64,000 nucleotides of DNA from Shewanella colwelliana ATCC 39565 (GTDB lineage: Bacteria; Pseudomonadota; Gammaproteobacteria; Enterobacterales; Shewanellaceae), in NCBI RefSeq assembly GCF_000518705.1, contig NZ_JAEC01000004.1, positions 30,275 to 94,274 on the forward strand, read 5' to 3'. A program made the position numbers and the translations under genes. Below, in pieces: positions 9,916 through 18,419 of the stretch. The first letter of the stretch is position 1. Each line of letters starts with the position of its first letter. The notes under the pieces were generated by a model. It was given only the letters and a program-made list of their open reading frames with translations. It searched no databases and was not told where the DNA came from.

Positions 9916-10115
9916 AGCCCCCCCCCAGACATCGCTCGGCCCCCACTACTGGCCTCTTTGCTGAAATAGATATGATCGTCGATAGACAAGTCCATTCCAT
10001 CACTGTCGAGCTGCATATCTTCTCGGGCAAATTCAGCACGCTGCCATGGCTCTACGCCTAACTGCGCACAGCCTGTTGTCATTACAATCAGCAACAAACT
10101 CATTCTCTTAATCAT
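9870..10115 (-). CDS. DUF4266 small exported protein with frameshifted C-terminus (nine-G tract)
   Basis: The start is ATG 10115, which overlaps the end of the TlpA gene by 8 bases with AAGGA upstream, so the two look translationally coupled; the frame is open to a TTG at 10139. The hydrophobic N-terminus ends in VMTTGCAQ, a weak lipobox. The body EPWQRAEFAREDMQLDSD...IDDHIYFSKEASSGG is typical DUF4266. As written, a run of nine G (9918-9926 on the complement) puts the end into an atypical reading, LWLQLVIKAKRRAAK, with the stop at 9870. With eight G the chain would end SGGGCGCN with a TAG at 9902-9904, the Cys-Gly-Cys tail expected of the family. This is either a sequencing error, a mutation or a variable tract. 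Function unknown. Confidence 0.75.
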   Translation of the reverse strand: MIKRMSLLLIVMTTGCAQLGVEPWQRAEFAREDMQLDSDGMDLSIDDHIYFSKEASSGGRAMSGGGLWLQLVIKAKRRAAK

Positions 10116-10668
10116 TCTTGGGTTCCTTAACGGGTTCAATGGCTAATTGCGTTAGAATAGCTTGTTCTAATTGCGCCAACTCCTCATTGAAAAAGCCCAC
10201 ATGGCTGCTCACCAAAACCCCGTCTCGATTAAACAGGTAGCTGCTTGGCATACCAACCAGACCAAATTGCGCAGCAATATCACCACTGGAATTGAAAAGT
10301 ACTTTAAAGTCGACATCAAACTGGCTAAGAAACTGTTTTGCCGAACCACTGTCTTCATCTAAATTAATCGCAATAATCTCAAGTCCTTGGTCAGCATACT
10401 TGCGTTGCATACTTTGCATCCAAGGAAATGACTTAAGGCAGGGCGCGCACCAAGATGCCCAAAAATCCACATAAACCACTTTGCCAGCAAATTCGCTGAG
10501 CTTAACACTTTGGTTGTTATCATCTAAGGCGCTATGGTCGAGGCTTGGAGCACTATTTACTATCATTGACGTCAATAATAACCAAACCAAACCCACAGTC
10601 CTAAGCACCACGCGGAAAAGGGGGACGGAAAATGAGTGAGAATGATGATTAACATTCATAGTAAACAA
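10108..10668 (-). CDS. TlpA/ResA-like thioredoxin, exported or membrane-anchored
   Basis: A thioredoxin-fold protein acting outside the inner membrane, probably as a disulfide reductase. A hydrophobic segment near the N-terminus (VGLVWLLLTSMIVNSA) serves as signal or anchor. The fold follows, with WASWCAPC near residues 67-74 holding the CxxC pair, and cis-Pro GMPSSYLF later on. AGGAGG exactly six bases before the TTG at 10668 favours that start; ATG 10659 is a close alternative, and the frame is open to 10767. It is the first gene of the leftward set and overlaps the DUF4266 start, so its partner may be the Cys-rich tail of that small protein (inference). Confidence 0.85.
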   Translation of the reverse strand: MFTMNVNHHSHSFSVPLFRVVLRTVGLVWLLLTSMIVNSAPSLDHSALDDNNQSVKLSEFAGKVVYVDFWASWCAPCLKSFPWMQSMQRKYADQGLEIIAINLDEDSGSAKQFLSQFDVDFKVLFNSSGDIAAQFGLVGMPSSYLFNRDGVLVSSHVGFFNEELAQLEQAILTQLAIEPVKEPKND

Positions 10669-10973
10669 CGCAGACCTCCTGCTAATTTCACCCTCAAGCC
10701 TAGGTAACTTTGTACACATCAGCGTTCTCCTTTGCCAAACAAGCCCTCTACAAACATAGGCCCCCAAGATGGGGTTATCTTATAAAGTGAACAATGAAAA
10801 AGATAGCCTACCCAGCTAATATAATCTTATTTAATCTCATTACTTTATGGCAAAATTAGTGGATGAAATGATTAAGTTAACAAGTTCGGTTATAGGTTCA
10901 ATACAGGAATGCTATTAGCTATTGTATTGATTGGACTGGATGAAACAAATTAAGATAACAAATGGATAAACAG
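10669..10973. promoter_or_regulatory. Divergent intergenic region between the TlpA set and yjbQ
   Basis: About 300 AT-rich bases that must hold both promoters. An inverted repeat, TCAATACA (10898-10905) and TGTATTGA (10923-10930) separated by 17 bases, lies about 45 bases before yjbQ and could be a protein site. I see no gene. Confidence 0.4.
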
Positions 10974-11393
10974 ATGTGGATACAAAAACAGATAACCCTT
11001 AATGCACGACCACGGGGGTTTCATTTGATCACCGATGAGATCATCCGTGCGATTCCCGAGTTGAAGCAGCTAGAGATAGGTGTCGCGCACCTGCTATTGC
11101 AACACACCTCTGCAGGGCTCACGCTAAATGAAAATGCCGACCCCAGCGTTAGACAAGATTTCGAGCAGTTTTTTAATCGACTAGCCCCCGACAACGCCCC
11201 CTACTACACCCATACCTATGAAGGACCCGATGACATGCCAGCGCATTTAAAGTCATCTCTACTGGGTGCAACACTGTCGCTACCCATCACTCAAGGTCAA
11301 TTTAACTTGGGGACTTGGCAAGGTATCTACCTGTGTGAAGCTAGGGACTACGCCAGTCGTCGTACACTCATTGTGACCATACAGGGACAATAA
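10974..11393 (+). CDS. yjbQ: YjbQ / UPF0047 family protein (secondary thiamine-phosphate synthase activity)
   Basis: A small trimeric beta-fold protein; E. coli YjbQ has weak thiamine-phosphate synthase activity, though its true role is unclear. The sequence closely tracks E. coli YjbQ: RGFHLITDEI, HLLLQHTSAGLTLNENADPSVR, and GTWQGIYLCEAR, which contain the conserved His and Asn of the presumed active site. From ATG 10974 it is 139 residues, matching the family (MW-QKQITL start); the ATG at 10962 adds four atypical residues. It is a single gene, divergent from the TlpA set and convergent with the helicase gene. Confidence 0.92.
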   Translation: MWIQKQITLNARPRGFHLITDEIIRAIPELKQLEIGVAHLLLQHTSAGLTLNENADPSVRQDFEQFFNRLAPDNAPYYTHTYEGPDDMPAHLKSSLLGATLSLPITQGQFNLGTWQGIYLCEARDYASRRTLIVTIQGQ

Positions 11394-11409
11394 ACAATAA
11401 CCGCTATTG

Positions 11410-14400
11410 TTAAGCATCGTTTGTTTGATCTGTGATCGGCTGCAACAGCGCTAGCCAGTCATCTCGGTCCATCTCTGCAACAGAAAGCGCATCGGTCTGA
11501 TACATGCTCTGCGCCAATGCATGTTTGCTCTGTTGTAGCTGTTGAATACGTTCCTCAACCGTGTTTTTGCAGATCAGTTTGTAGACGAACACAGGCTTTT
11601 GCTGGCCGATACGATAAGCCCTATCGCTTGCCTGCTCTTCAGCTGCCGGATTCCACCAGGGATCGACGTGAATAACGATATCCGCTTCGGTTAGGTTTAA
11701 ACCCGATCCTCCCGCCTTGAGGCTAATAAGAAATACATTAACCTCGCCACTTCTGAAACGGCTGATAATCTTATCCCGGTGACGGCTCTTACCTGTCAGC
11801 ATCTCGTAGCCTATCGCTAAGTGATCTAGTTGCGCAGCGATAAGATCTAACATGGTCGTGAAAGAGGAGAAGATCAATATATTACGGCCCTCCTCAATCA
11901 TATTAGGCAGCTTGTCCGCTAACCAGGTCAATTTTGATGATTCATTAACACTTGTTGTGTTTTCCGCCTTAAGGGTTAACGCTTCAGCCTCTGTATCAGT
12001 TTCCGTAACGGCTAATTTAGCAAGCATACTAGGATGACAACATACCTGACGCAATTTCAGCAGCGCATTACTAATGGCTAGGCGATTAGCTTTAGCTCCG
12101 GTTTCTAACAGCGCCAGCTGTAACTGCTCAGCCACAGTGAGTCGGATTGTTTCATAGAGATCTGTTTGTGTCTGACTCAATGGAATAACAGTGTTAATCA
12201 CTGTTTTTTCTGGCAATTCCTTAGCCACTTTTGATTTCGTCCGCCTTAGCATAAAAGGAGCGATACGACTGGCTAAGCGCTGACGCGCCGTCACACTGGC
12301 TTCTTTCTCTATCGGCAGCTTAAACTGACGCTGATATTGACTTGCACTGCCAAGAAAGCCGGGCATAAGAAAATGAAACAGCGACCACAGTTCACCTAAG
12401 TGATTCTCCATCGGTGTCCCTGTTAGGCAGAGACGATGCTTGGTATTGAGTTTATTAACTAATTTAGTCACCCGACTGCGACTATTTTTAATAGTTTGTG
12501 CTTCATCTAGTATCACTTGATACCATTGCTGCGCCATAAACAGCGCTTCATCTTGTAATAAGGTGCCATAACTGATGATCACGATATCGACCTGATTAAG
12601 CTGGTTGGCATTAATGTGGCGGGCACGTCCGCTCCAAACTAAGGTCGTCAAATCTGGTGTAAAAGTCTTGGCTTCATGCTGCCAGTTACTCAGTAACGTA
12701 GTGGGCGCAATAACCAGTATTGGTTGACTTAGTTTTCCCGCCTCTTTATCTAACGCTATGCTGGTAAGGGTTTGAATCGTTTTCCCCAGGCCCATATCAT
12801 CGGCTAATATACCCGCAAATTTGTGCTTTTTTAGAAACTGTAACCATTTTACGCCTTGGCATTGATAGCTTCTTAATACTGCATTTAATCCCTTTGGCGC
12901 GACAAAGTCTGTGTCATCAGAGCTGGTTTCTAAAAAACGATTTAGCGCCTGCGCTTGCTCCCTTAGCCACGAGGCGCCTTGCCAACGCAATACCTCGGTC
13001 TTACTCGACGATGAACCAAGGATTGCCTTATCTAGTTCTGATAACCGCGACAACTGATGGCGAGACAGTCTGAGTCGTTGGCTATCATTGAGAGGCTGCT
13101 TCTCGTAAAGCTCTCCTAAGACAGACAAAATACGTTTAACGCGATCAGCGGGCAAAGTGAGCAGTTCACCGGAATCCAGTTCAACAGTCACTGGCTTGCC
13201 ACCAATCTCTGCAGAGATTTTGCCTTGGCGAATTAAATTAAGCAGTAATGGTAGCAAATTCACCTTTTTGCCATCAATATCTACACCTATACCTAGCTCA
13301 AACCAATCTTGATCGGGTTGGGCCTCTACGTCGGCAAACCAAGTGTGGCTCTGCACCTTAACAAACCGATTTTTTGCTTCAAAATCTATCTGCCAGCCCG
13401 CTAATGACAATTTTCGCAGCGCTACCGCTTGTAAATCAATAGCCTCAGGTAACAGCCTAGCGCTGGAATCTAACGCCAAACTAATTGGCGATTCATGACG
13501 ATGGGAAACAAGCGGAAATTGATGCAGTTGCAGCTGACTTTTCGCCACAAGTGCCATGAGTGCTGTATGGTCTGCACTAATATAGAGTAACTCATCTAAG
13601 GTGTAGGCACGTTTACCGTGAACGAGATAAAACTTTGCAAATTCAACCGGCTCAATGGGGTCAGATAACCAAGGAAAATCCATCATCTGCCGTTTTATCA
13701 TCAATCGTGGTGACCATTCACCATCCCTGTCAATATCATCAAGTAGGTGATGATTGATCCTTGCGTCATCAGCACAATCAAAAAGCAGGCTATGACTGCA
13801 CTCGTCGATATACACATCATGACTGACCGCTACCATTAATTGCCTATCGAAGTAGTCTTCATCATAAAATCGCTCTAGCTTTAGCGGTATTGCACCGACC
13901 TCTTCAAAGAAGCAACGTTGTGTGGCAGTAATAAGCTGATAAAACGCTTGTCCGAGAGACTTTGGCAACAAGGTACATATCTGACCACGTTGAGTTTCTA
14001 GGTCATAGCTGTTTAAACTTGCGGCGAGCAAGGCAAAAATTTGTCTATCGGCGAGGCTAATATATTTAGGTGTTGGCTGGCTTTGGACAACATCAAGACC
14101 CAACTCACCTCGCAGTTGATATCGACCTTCTTTGGTTAAATAGCCTTTGTAGACACTGAGTTCAATGCCGTCATCGATGACCTTAAGCAGATAGATAACA
14201 CGATGGCGCGCCATTGCCGGAAACGGATCGTAATACTGGCTAAATTCGCTTCTAAAAAGCCTGATGGCAGTGTCATTCCGCCTGCTGCGCGCTGAGAATT
14301 CAGACTCAGGTTGTGCCAAATGTTCTATGGCTAAGGCTGCCAAATGGATGCACTTTTTTTGCTTACAACTGCATTCCCCTGTGTACGCCGCAGCCCCTAA

Positions 14401-14697
14401 TAAAAGATGAGCGCTAATTTCTCCCCGCCCATGAGTAAAGCGCCCCTCTACACGGCTTACGCTTTGACTAAAGTGGACGAGTTGTCGGCTAAGTAACGCC
14501 TGTAGTCCAGCGAAAATTTCTTGATGGGAAAAACTGTCAGATAATACTAGCAATGCGTTATTCCGTAGCCAAGTAACTTGGTCATAATGCTTTTTGGCGA
14601 AAGGCGAAAGCATACCACCACTTAGCTCGATCCCCAAACCTACATGTGGGGATGTGCAACAAGGCGAGAGCAAGGTCTCATTCGTGGTGTATGACAA
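11410..14697 (-). CDS. SNF2-family DEAD/DEAH helicase with N-terminal SWIM zinc finger (HepA/RapA-like class)
   Basis: A large ATP-driven double-stranded DNA translocase. A SWIM zinc finger lies near residues 109-118 (CSC followed by CIH). The C-terminal half is a full SNF2 motor: Walker A ILADDMGLGKT near residue 630, Walker B DEAQ near 730, LTGTPMENHLGELWSLFHF, and in the second lobe LKAGGSGLNLTEAD, DPWWNPAAEEQASDRAYRIGQ. All ATPase motifs look intact, so it is likely active; its client is unknown. The first in-frame start is a weak TTG at 14697 without a clear ribosome site; ATG 14613 (MLSPFAKKHYDQ) is an alternative. It follows the GGDEF-EAL gene by five bases and may be co-transcribed. 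Confidence 0.88.
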   Translation of the reverse strand: MSYTTNETLLSPCCTSPHVGLGIELSGGMLSPFAKKHYDQVTWLRNNALLVLSDSFSHQEIFAGLQALLSRQLVHFSQSVSRVEGRFTHGRGEISAHLLLGAAAYTGECSCKQKKCIHLAALAIEHLAQPESEFSARSRRNDTAIRLFRSEFSQYYDPFPAMARHRVIYLLKVIDDGIELSVYKGYLTKEGRYQLRGELGLDVVQSQPTPKYISLADRQIFALLAASLNSYDLETQRGQICTLLPKSLGQAFYQLITATQRCFFEEVGAIPLKLERFYDEDYFDRQLMVAVSHDVYIDECSHSLLFDCADDARINHHLLDDIDRDGEWSPRLMIKRQMMDFPWLSDPIEPVEFAKFYLVHGKRAYTLDELLYISADHTALMALVAKSQLQLHQFPLVSHRHESPISLALDSSARLLPEAIDLQAVALRKLSLAGWQIDFEAKNRFVKVQSHTWFADVEAQPDQDWFELGIGVDIDGKKVNLLPLLLNLIRQGKISAEIGGKPVTVELDSGELLTLPADRVKRILSVLGELYEKQPLNDSQRLRLSRHQLSRLSELDKAILGSSSSKTEVLRWQGASWLREQAQALNRFLETSSDDTDFVAPKGLNAVLRSYQCQGVKWLQFLKKHKFAGILADDMGLGKTIQTLTSIALDKEAGKLSQPILVIAPTTLLSNWQHEAKTFTPDLTTLVWSGRARHINANQLNQVDIVIISYGTLLQDEALFMAQQWYQVILDEAQTIKNSRSRVTKLVNKLNTKHRLCLTGTPMENHLGELWSLFHFLMPGFLGSASQYQRQFKLPIEKEASVTARQRLASRIAPFMLRRTKSKVAKELPEKTVINTVIPLSQTQTDLYETIRLTVAEQLQLALLETGAKANRLAISNALLKLRQVCCHPSMLAKLAVTETDTEAEALTLKAENTTSVNESSKLTWLADKLPNMIEEGRNILIFSSFTTMLDLIAAQLDHLAIGYEMLTGKSRHRDKIISRFRSGEVNVFLISLKAGGSGLNLTEADIVIHVDPWWNPAAEEQASDRAYRIGQQKPVFVYKLICKNTVEERIQQLQQSKHALAQSMYQTDALSVAEMDRDDWLALLQPITDQTNDA

Positions 14698-14702
14698 GCG
14701 AG

Positions 14703-16940
14703 TTAGCGTGACTTACTGGCTTCAAGTAACGCAATAAAATCTTTTTTATTAAGCGGCTTAGCGTAAAAATACCCTTGGACAAAATCGATTCCCACAGATT
14801 TAACAAATTCTAATTGCCATTGATCTTCAACCCCTTCAGCAACAACCGTCAGGTTTAAAGCATGGCTCATCTTAGTGATCGCATTAACCAAGGCTTGTTG
14901 TTTGGGCGATTGTTGACAGTTTCTAATGAAGCTCTTATCAATCTTCAGCTGATCAATGGGGAAATAGTTGAGGTAGGAAAGTGATGAGTAACCGGTACCA
15001 AAGTCATCTACTGCAATCTTACAGCCTTTGGCACGTAACTGTTCAAACGCTTTAATAAGATTGCTATGACCCTCCATCAACAATGACTCAGTGATCTCCA
15101 GTGTCAGTTGATCAAACGGAAAGTCGTCACCAAGGCGCGCGGCAATACGATCTATAGAGGTAAGCAGACCGTCCTGAAGTAGGTGCGACCATATCTCTTG
15201 AGTCGAAACATTAACAGACAATGAAAAACCATAGCTTGAACCATAGTGATACAGCAGGTGCATTCCCTGCTCCCGCACCCATTCACCAATTTCAACGATA
15301 GAGCCATCGGTTTCCGCAACCGGAATAAACTCAAGCGGCGAGATAGTTTCGCCTTCCCGGTACCAACGAATCAAGGCTTCAGCATGAACAACTTTGCCGG
15401 TACTGACTTCTATAATAGGTTGGTACAGCAGTTCAAACTGCTTCGTCGCTAACGCCGTTTTTAACCAAGTATGCATGAGTGCTGTACGCTCTGCTCGCTG
15501 TTGCATCCCTTGGTTAAAAAATTGGTAACGCCCCTTACCTGCCTCTTTAGCTACATACATAGCTTGATCCGCACAATTTAGCAGCTTCTCTAAGGTGTGT
15601 GCATCTTCGCCAAATCGGGCAATACCAATACTCATACTGCTATATACCCGCTTACTGTCACTTAATGCATAACGTTGCTCCATTGTATTAATGATTTTCT
15701 GAGCAAAGGTGCGGATAGCGTCAATATCGCAAACATTTGGCAATAACAGCGCAAACTCATCCCCTCCGAGCCTTGCGACAGTGCTGGTGCCACCAGCTAA
15801 TTTTTTTAGCCGACAGCCAACTTCGATAAGCAATTGATCACCACAATAGTGGCCCAAACTGTCATTGACCTGCTTAAAATTATCTATATCCATCAACATC
15901 AGGGTAAAACCATCGGCCTTATCAGCACGAAGCGTTAACTCGGTGATCCGTTCAAAAAGTTGTGTACGATTAGGTAACTCTGTCAAAGGATCATAGTTTG
16001 CTTGGTAATAGATGAGGTCTTGTGCCTGCTTTCGTTCACTGACATCTGAAATCAACCAGGCAAAAATGGTGTTATCGCTGCTATCGTTAAATGCCATGGC
16101 TGTAATTTCTGCATCAAAATCTTGTCCATCAAACCTAAAAACTTTGGCCTCGCCTTGCCAATGTCCGCGCTCAGTTAATGATGCAGCAATCAACTCGCCA
16201 TCAGAGTGACCGGTGATACTCAGATGCTTTGTTGGAGAAAAAACCTTCGGACGTTTATCTTCACCATTGAAAGACATTGTATTAAAAAATGTTTCATTAG
16301 CATCTAAAATATGACCTTCCGCATTGGTGGTCACTAACGCAATAGGTAATTGGTTGAAAATCGCGCTCGCTTGGCGCTGAAACTGAAAAGCGCGGCTACG
16401 TTCAATGGCCAAGCTGGCTAATCGTGCAGCTTCCTGTATCAGGATCAGATCGCTAGTGCTGGGGGATTTAATTTGGTCGTAATACATGGCAAACGTGCCA
16501 AGCACATCACCACTAATACCCTTGATAGGTTCTGACCAACAGGCCAATAGATCATGTGAAAGCGCTAGGCCTTTGAAATCAGTCCAGTTAGGATGGGTGG
16601 CAATATCTTCAACAATAACACGGTTACCACTGAAGGCCGCCTCACCACAAGACCCTACGCCTTCACCAATGTTAACGCCGTGAATAGCTCGATTGTAAGC
16701 ATCAGGCAGATTGGGGGCCGCGCCATTTAGTAGGCTGAGGCCATCATCACTCAGCAACAGCACAGAGGCACGAGTACCGAGTTTTTCGTACTCAATCTGT
16801 CGCACCAGTGCCGATAGGATGTTTGATAAGGGCGCACCATCCAACACCATAGTAAGGATTTTATTATAGCGCCTTATGCTGATCTCTCGGTCCGCCTCTT
16901 CGCGCTCCAACGGCGTTATAGACTCATAGCCTAGATGCAT
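14703..16940 (-). CDS. Cyclic-di-GMP signalling protein: GAF-PAS-GGDEF-EAL
   Basis: A soluble sensor with both c-di-GMP synthase and phosphodiesterase domains. GAF spans about residues 25-185, PAS about 190-305, GGDEF about 310-475 and EAL about 490-740. The GGDEF signature RLGGDEFALL (392-401) is intact, and no RxxD inhibitory site is seen before it. The EAL domain keeps the EAL triad (522-524), NVS, ITES, DDFGTGYSSLSYL and AEGVED, the metal and catalytic residues, so it is probably an active phosphodiesterase. No membrane segment is visible, so it likely senses a cytoplasmic signal through GAF or PAS. GGAGG fits the second of two adjacent ATGs (16940) better than the first (16943). Confidence 0.92.
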   Translation of the reverse strand: MHLGYESITPLEREEADREISIRRYNKILTMVLDGAPLSNILSALVRQIEYEKLGTRASVLLLSDDGLSLLNGAAPNLPDAYNRAIHGVNIGEGVGSCGEAAFSGNRVIVEDIATHPNWTDFKGLALSHDLLACWSEPIKGISGDVLGTFAMYYDQIKSPSTSDLILIQEAARLASLAIERSRAFQFQRQASAIFNQLPIALVTTNAEGHILDANETFFNTMSFNGEDKRPKVFSPTKHLSITGHSDGELIAASLTERGHWQGEAKVFRFDGQDFDAEITAMAFNDSSDNTIFAWLISDVSERKQAQDLIYYQANYDPLTELPNRTQLFERITELTLRADKADGFTLMLMDIDNFKQVNDSLGHYCGDQLLIEVGCRLKKLAGGTSTVARLGGDEFALLLPNVCDIDAIRTFAQKIINTMEQRYALSDSKRVYSSMSIGIARFGEDAHTLEKLLNCADQAMYVAKEAGKGRYQFFNQGMQQRAERTALMHTWLKTALATKQFELLYQPIIEVSTGKVVHAEALIRWYREGETISPLEFIPVAETDGSIVEIGEWVREQGMHLLYHYGSSYGFSLSVNVSTQEIWSHLLQDGLLTSIDRIAARLGDDFPFDQLTLEITESLLMEGHSNLIKAFEQLRAKGCKIAVDDFGTGYSSLSYLNYFPIDQLKIDKSFIRNCQQSPKQQALVNAITKMSHALNLTVVAEGVEDQWQLEFVKSVGIDFVQGYFYAKPLNKKDFIALLEASKSR

Positions 16941-17007
16941 CATACCCTCCTAGCGTGCAAACTTCCTTTCACTCTACTACACAAAACTGTTTTTCACAGC
17001 TATTTGC

Positions 17008-18225
17008 TTATCCTTCAGCAGTGCGTTGCATCCGAGCCAGATAGAAACCGTCGAAGCCTGATTCTGCCACGCTAATATTTTCATCATCCAAAAAGACAAA
17101 ATGAGGGTTATTGGCTAAAAATAGATCGACTTGTTCACGGTTTTCTTGAGGCATAATTGAACAAGTCGCGTAAATTAAGATGCCATCTACTTTCACCATA
17201 CGGCTGTAACTTTGCAAAATATCTTTTTGCAACTGCACTAATACAGGCAAGCGTTCTGGGGTATCTCGCCATTTGGCATCAGGGTTACGTTTAAGTACCC
17301 CCAGGCCAGAGCACGGCACATCAAGTAATACTCTATCAGCGGTAAGTTTCAAGCGTTTAATGGTCTTACTGCTAGCAATAATTCGAGTTTCAATATTATG
17401 CGCTGCAGCGCGGCGAGCACGCTGCTTGAGGCTATCTAACTTCCACTGCTCGACGTCCATAGCTAGCAAGCGTCCCTTGCCTTGCATCTGCGCCGCTATC
17501 GATAATGTTTTACCACCAGCACCTGCACACGCATCGACAACACGCATTCCCGGTTTAGCATCAACCGCCGTTGCAACCAATTGCGAACCAGCATCTTGCT
17601 GCTCAAACAAACCATTTTTAAATGCTTCAGTTCTAAATAGGGCTGAATCAGACATCACTTCGACAGCTGTATCTACCGTTTCAACCACTTTGGTTTGCAC
17701 GCCTTCTTTGGCTAACGTTTTGATCAGTTCTTCTCGCGTACCTTTGAGCAAGTTAGTCCGCAAATACCGTTTGGGTGGTGTTGCGAGTGCGGCTCGTTCG
17801 GCAGGCCATTTGTCGCCAATTTGAGTTTGCCCCAATTCATCTAACCATTCAGGGCAGCCATCAAATAGTGCGCCCTGCTGCTTTGCTTCCATGAGACGTT
17901 GGTCAAAATCAGTTTGCTCAACCTTCAACGCATACTGCATTTTAGGCAGTTCCAAACCGTGAAACATATGCCATGCATTAAGCAGCTGAGTGCCTAAACG
18001 CTCAACCTCACTACTCTTCATATCTGCCAAAAAGCAGTACAAATTAAGTCGACGTAAAATATCACCCGCCACAGCCGTGATCCGCGCTTGCTCTGCCGGC
18101 GCTAATTTAAGTCCTGAAAAATGGTGCGAGTAGGCTCTATCTAGCGGTTTCCCTTCGTTGAGCACCATAGTGAGCACGTTAATGACTAATTCGGTTGAAC
18201 TGGCTGAAAGCGGAGCGTTTAGCAT
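17008..18225 (-). CDS. RsmB/NOP2 family rRNA cytosine-C5 methyltransferase
   Basis: An S-adenosylmethionine-dependent RNA m5C methyltransferase. The first 150 residues form a helical NusB-like or RsmB-type N-terminal region, followed by PPKRYLRTNLLKG and the Rossmann methyltransferase. The SAM site appears as VVDACAGAGGKTLSIAAQM, and the two catalytic cysteines are in DVPCSGLGVLKRNPD (near residue 304) and YATCSIMPQEN (near 352). The 405-residue length is shorter than E. coli RsmB (429), and the target base cannot be assigned from sequence. It is a lone leftward gene with a small gap to the GGDEF-EAL gene. Confidence 0.88.
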   Translation of the reverse strand: MLNAPLSASSTELVINVLTMVLNEGKPLDRAYSHHFSGLKLAPAEQARITAVAGDILRRLNLYCFLADMKSSEVERLGTQLLNAWHMFHGLELPKMQYALKVEQTDFDQRLMEAKQQGALFDGCPEWLDELGQTQIGDKWPAERAALATPPKRYLRTNLLKGTREELIKTLAKEGVQTKVVETVDTAVEVMSDSALFRTEAFKNGLFEQQDAGSQLVATAVDAKPGMRVVDACAGAGGKTLSIAAQMQGKGRLLAMDVEQWKLDSLKQRARRAAAHNIETRIIASSKTIKRLKLTADRVLLDVPCSGLGVLKRNPDAKWRDTPERLPVLVQLQKDILQSYSRMVKVDGILIYATCSIMPQENREQVDLFLANNPHFVFLDDENISVAESGFDGFYLARMQRTAEG

Positions 18226-18325
18226 GATAGAGCCTACTTAAGAAAAATCGGTGAGGATCATAGGAGTAACCACTGCAATACGCAAGTGATCGAAGCGATA
18301 AACTGTGGGCAAATATAGCAGAAAC

Positions 18326-18356
18326 AGAAAAGGTAAGCCTAAGGCTTACCTTTTCT
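18326..18356 (-). terminator. Terminator after the cytoplasmic GH13 gene
   Basis: A perfect 14-base stem, AGAAAAGGTAAGCC with GGCTTACCTTTTCT, and a TAA loop. The T-rich arm follows on the minus strand, about 65 bases past the alpha-glucosidase stop. It could work on both strands. Confidence 0.7.
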
Positions 18357-18419
18357 ACTCGTATCAATCGCTCTTAATAACGATGCAGCCAAAATATTAA
18401 AATCAGCGTTTAATTATAT

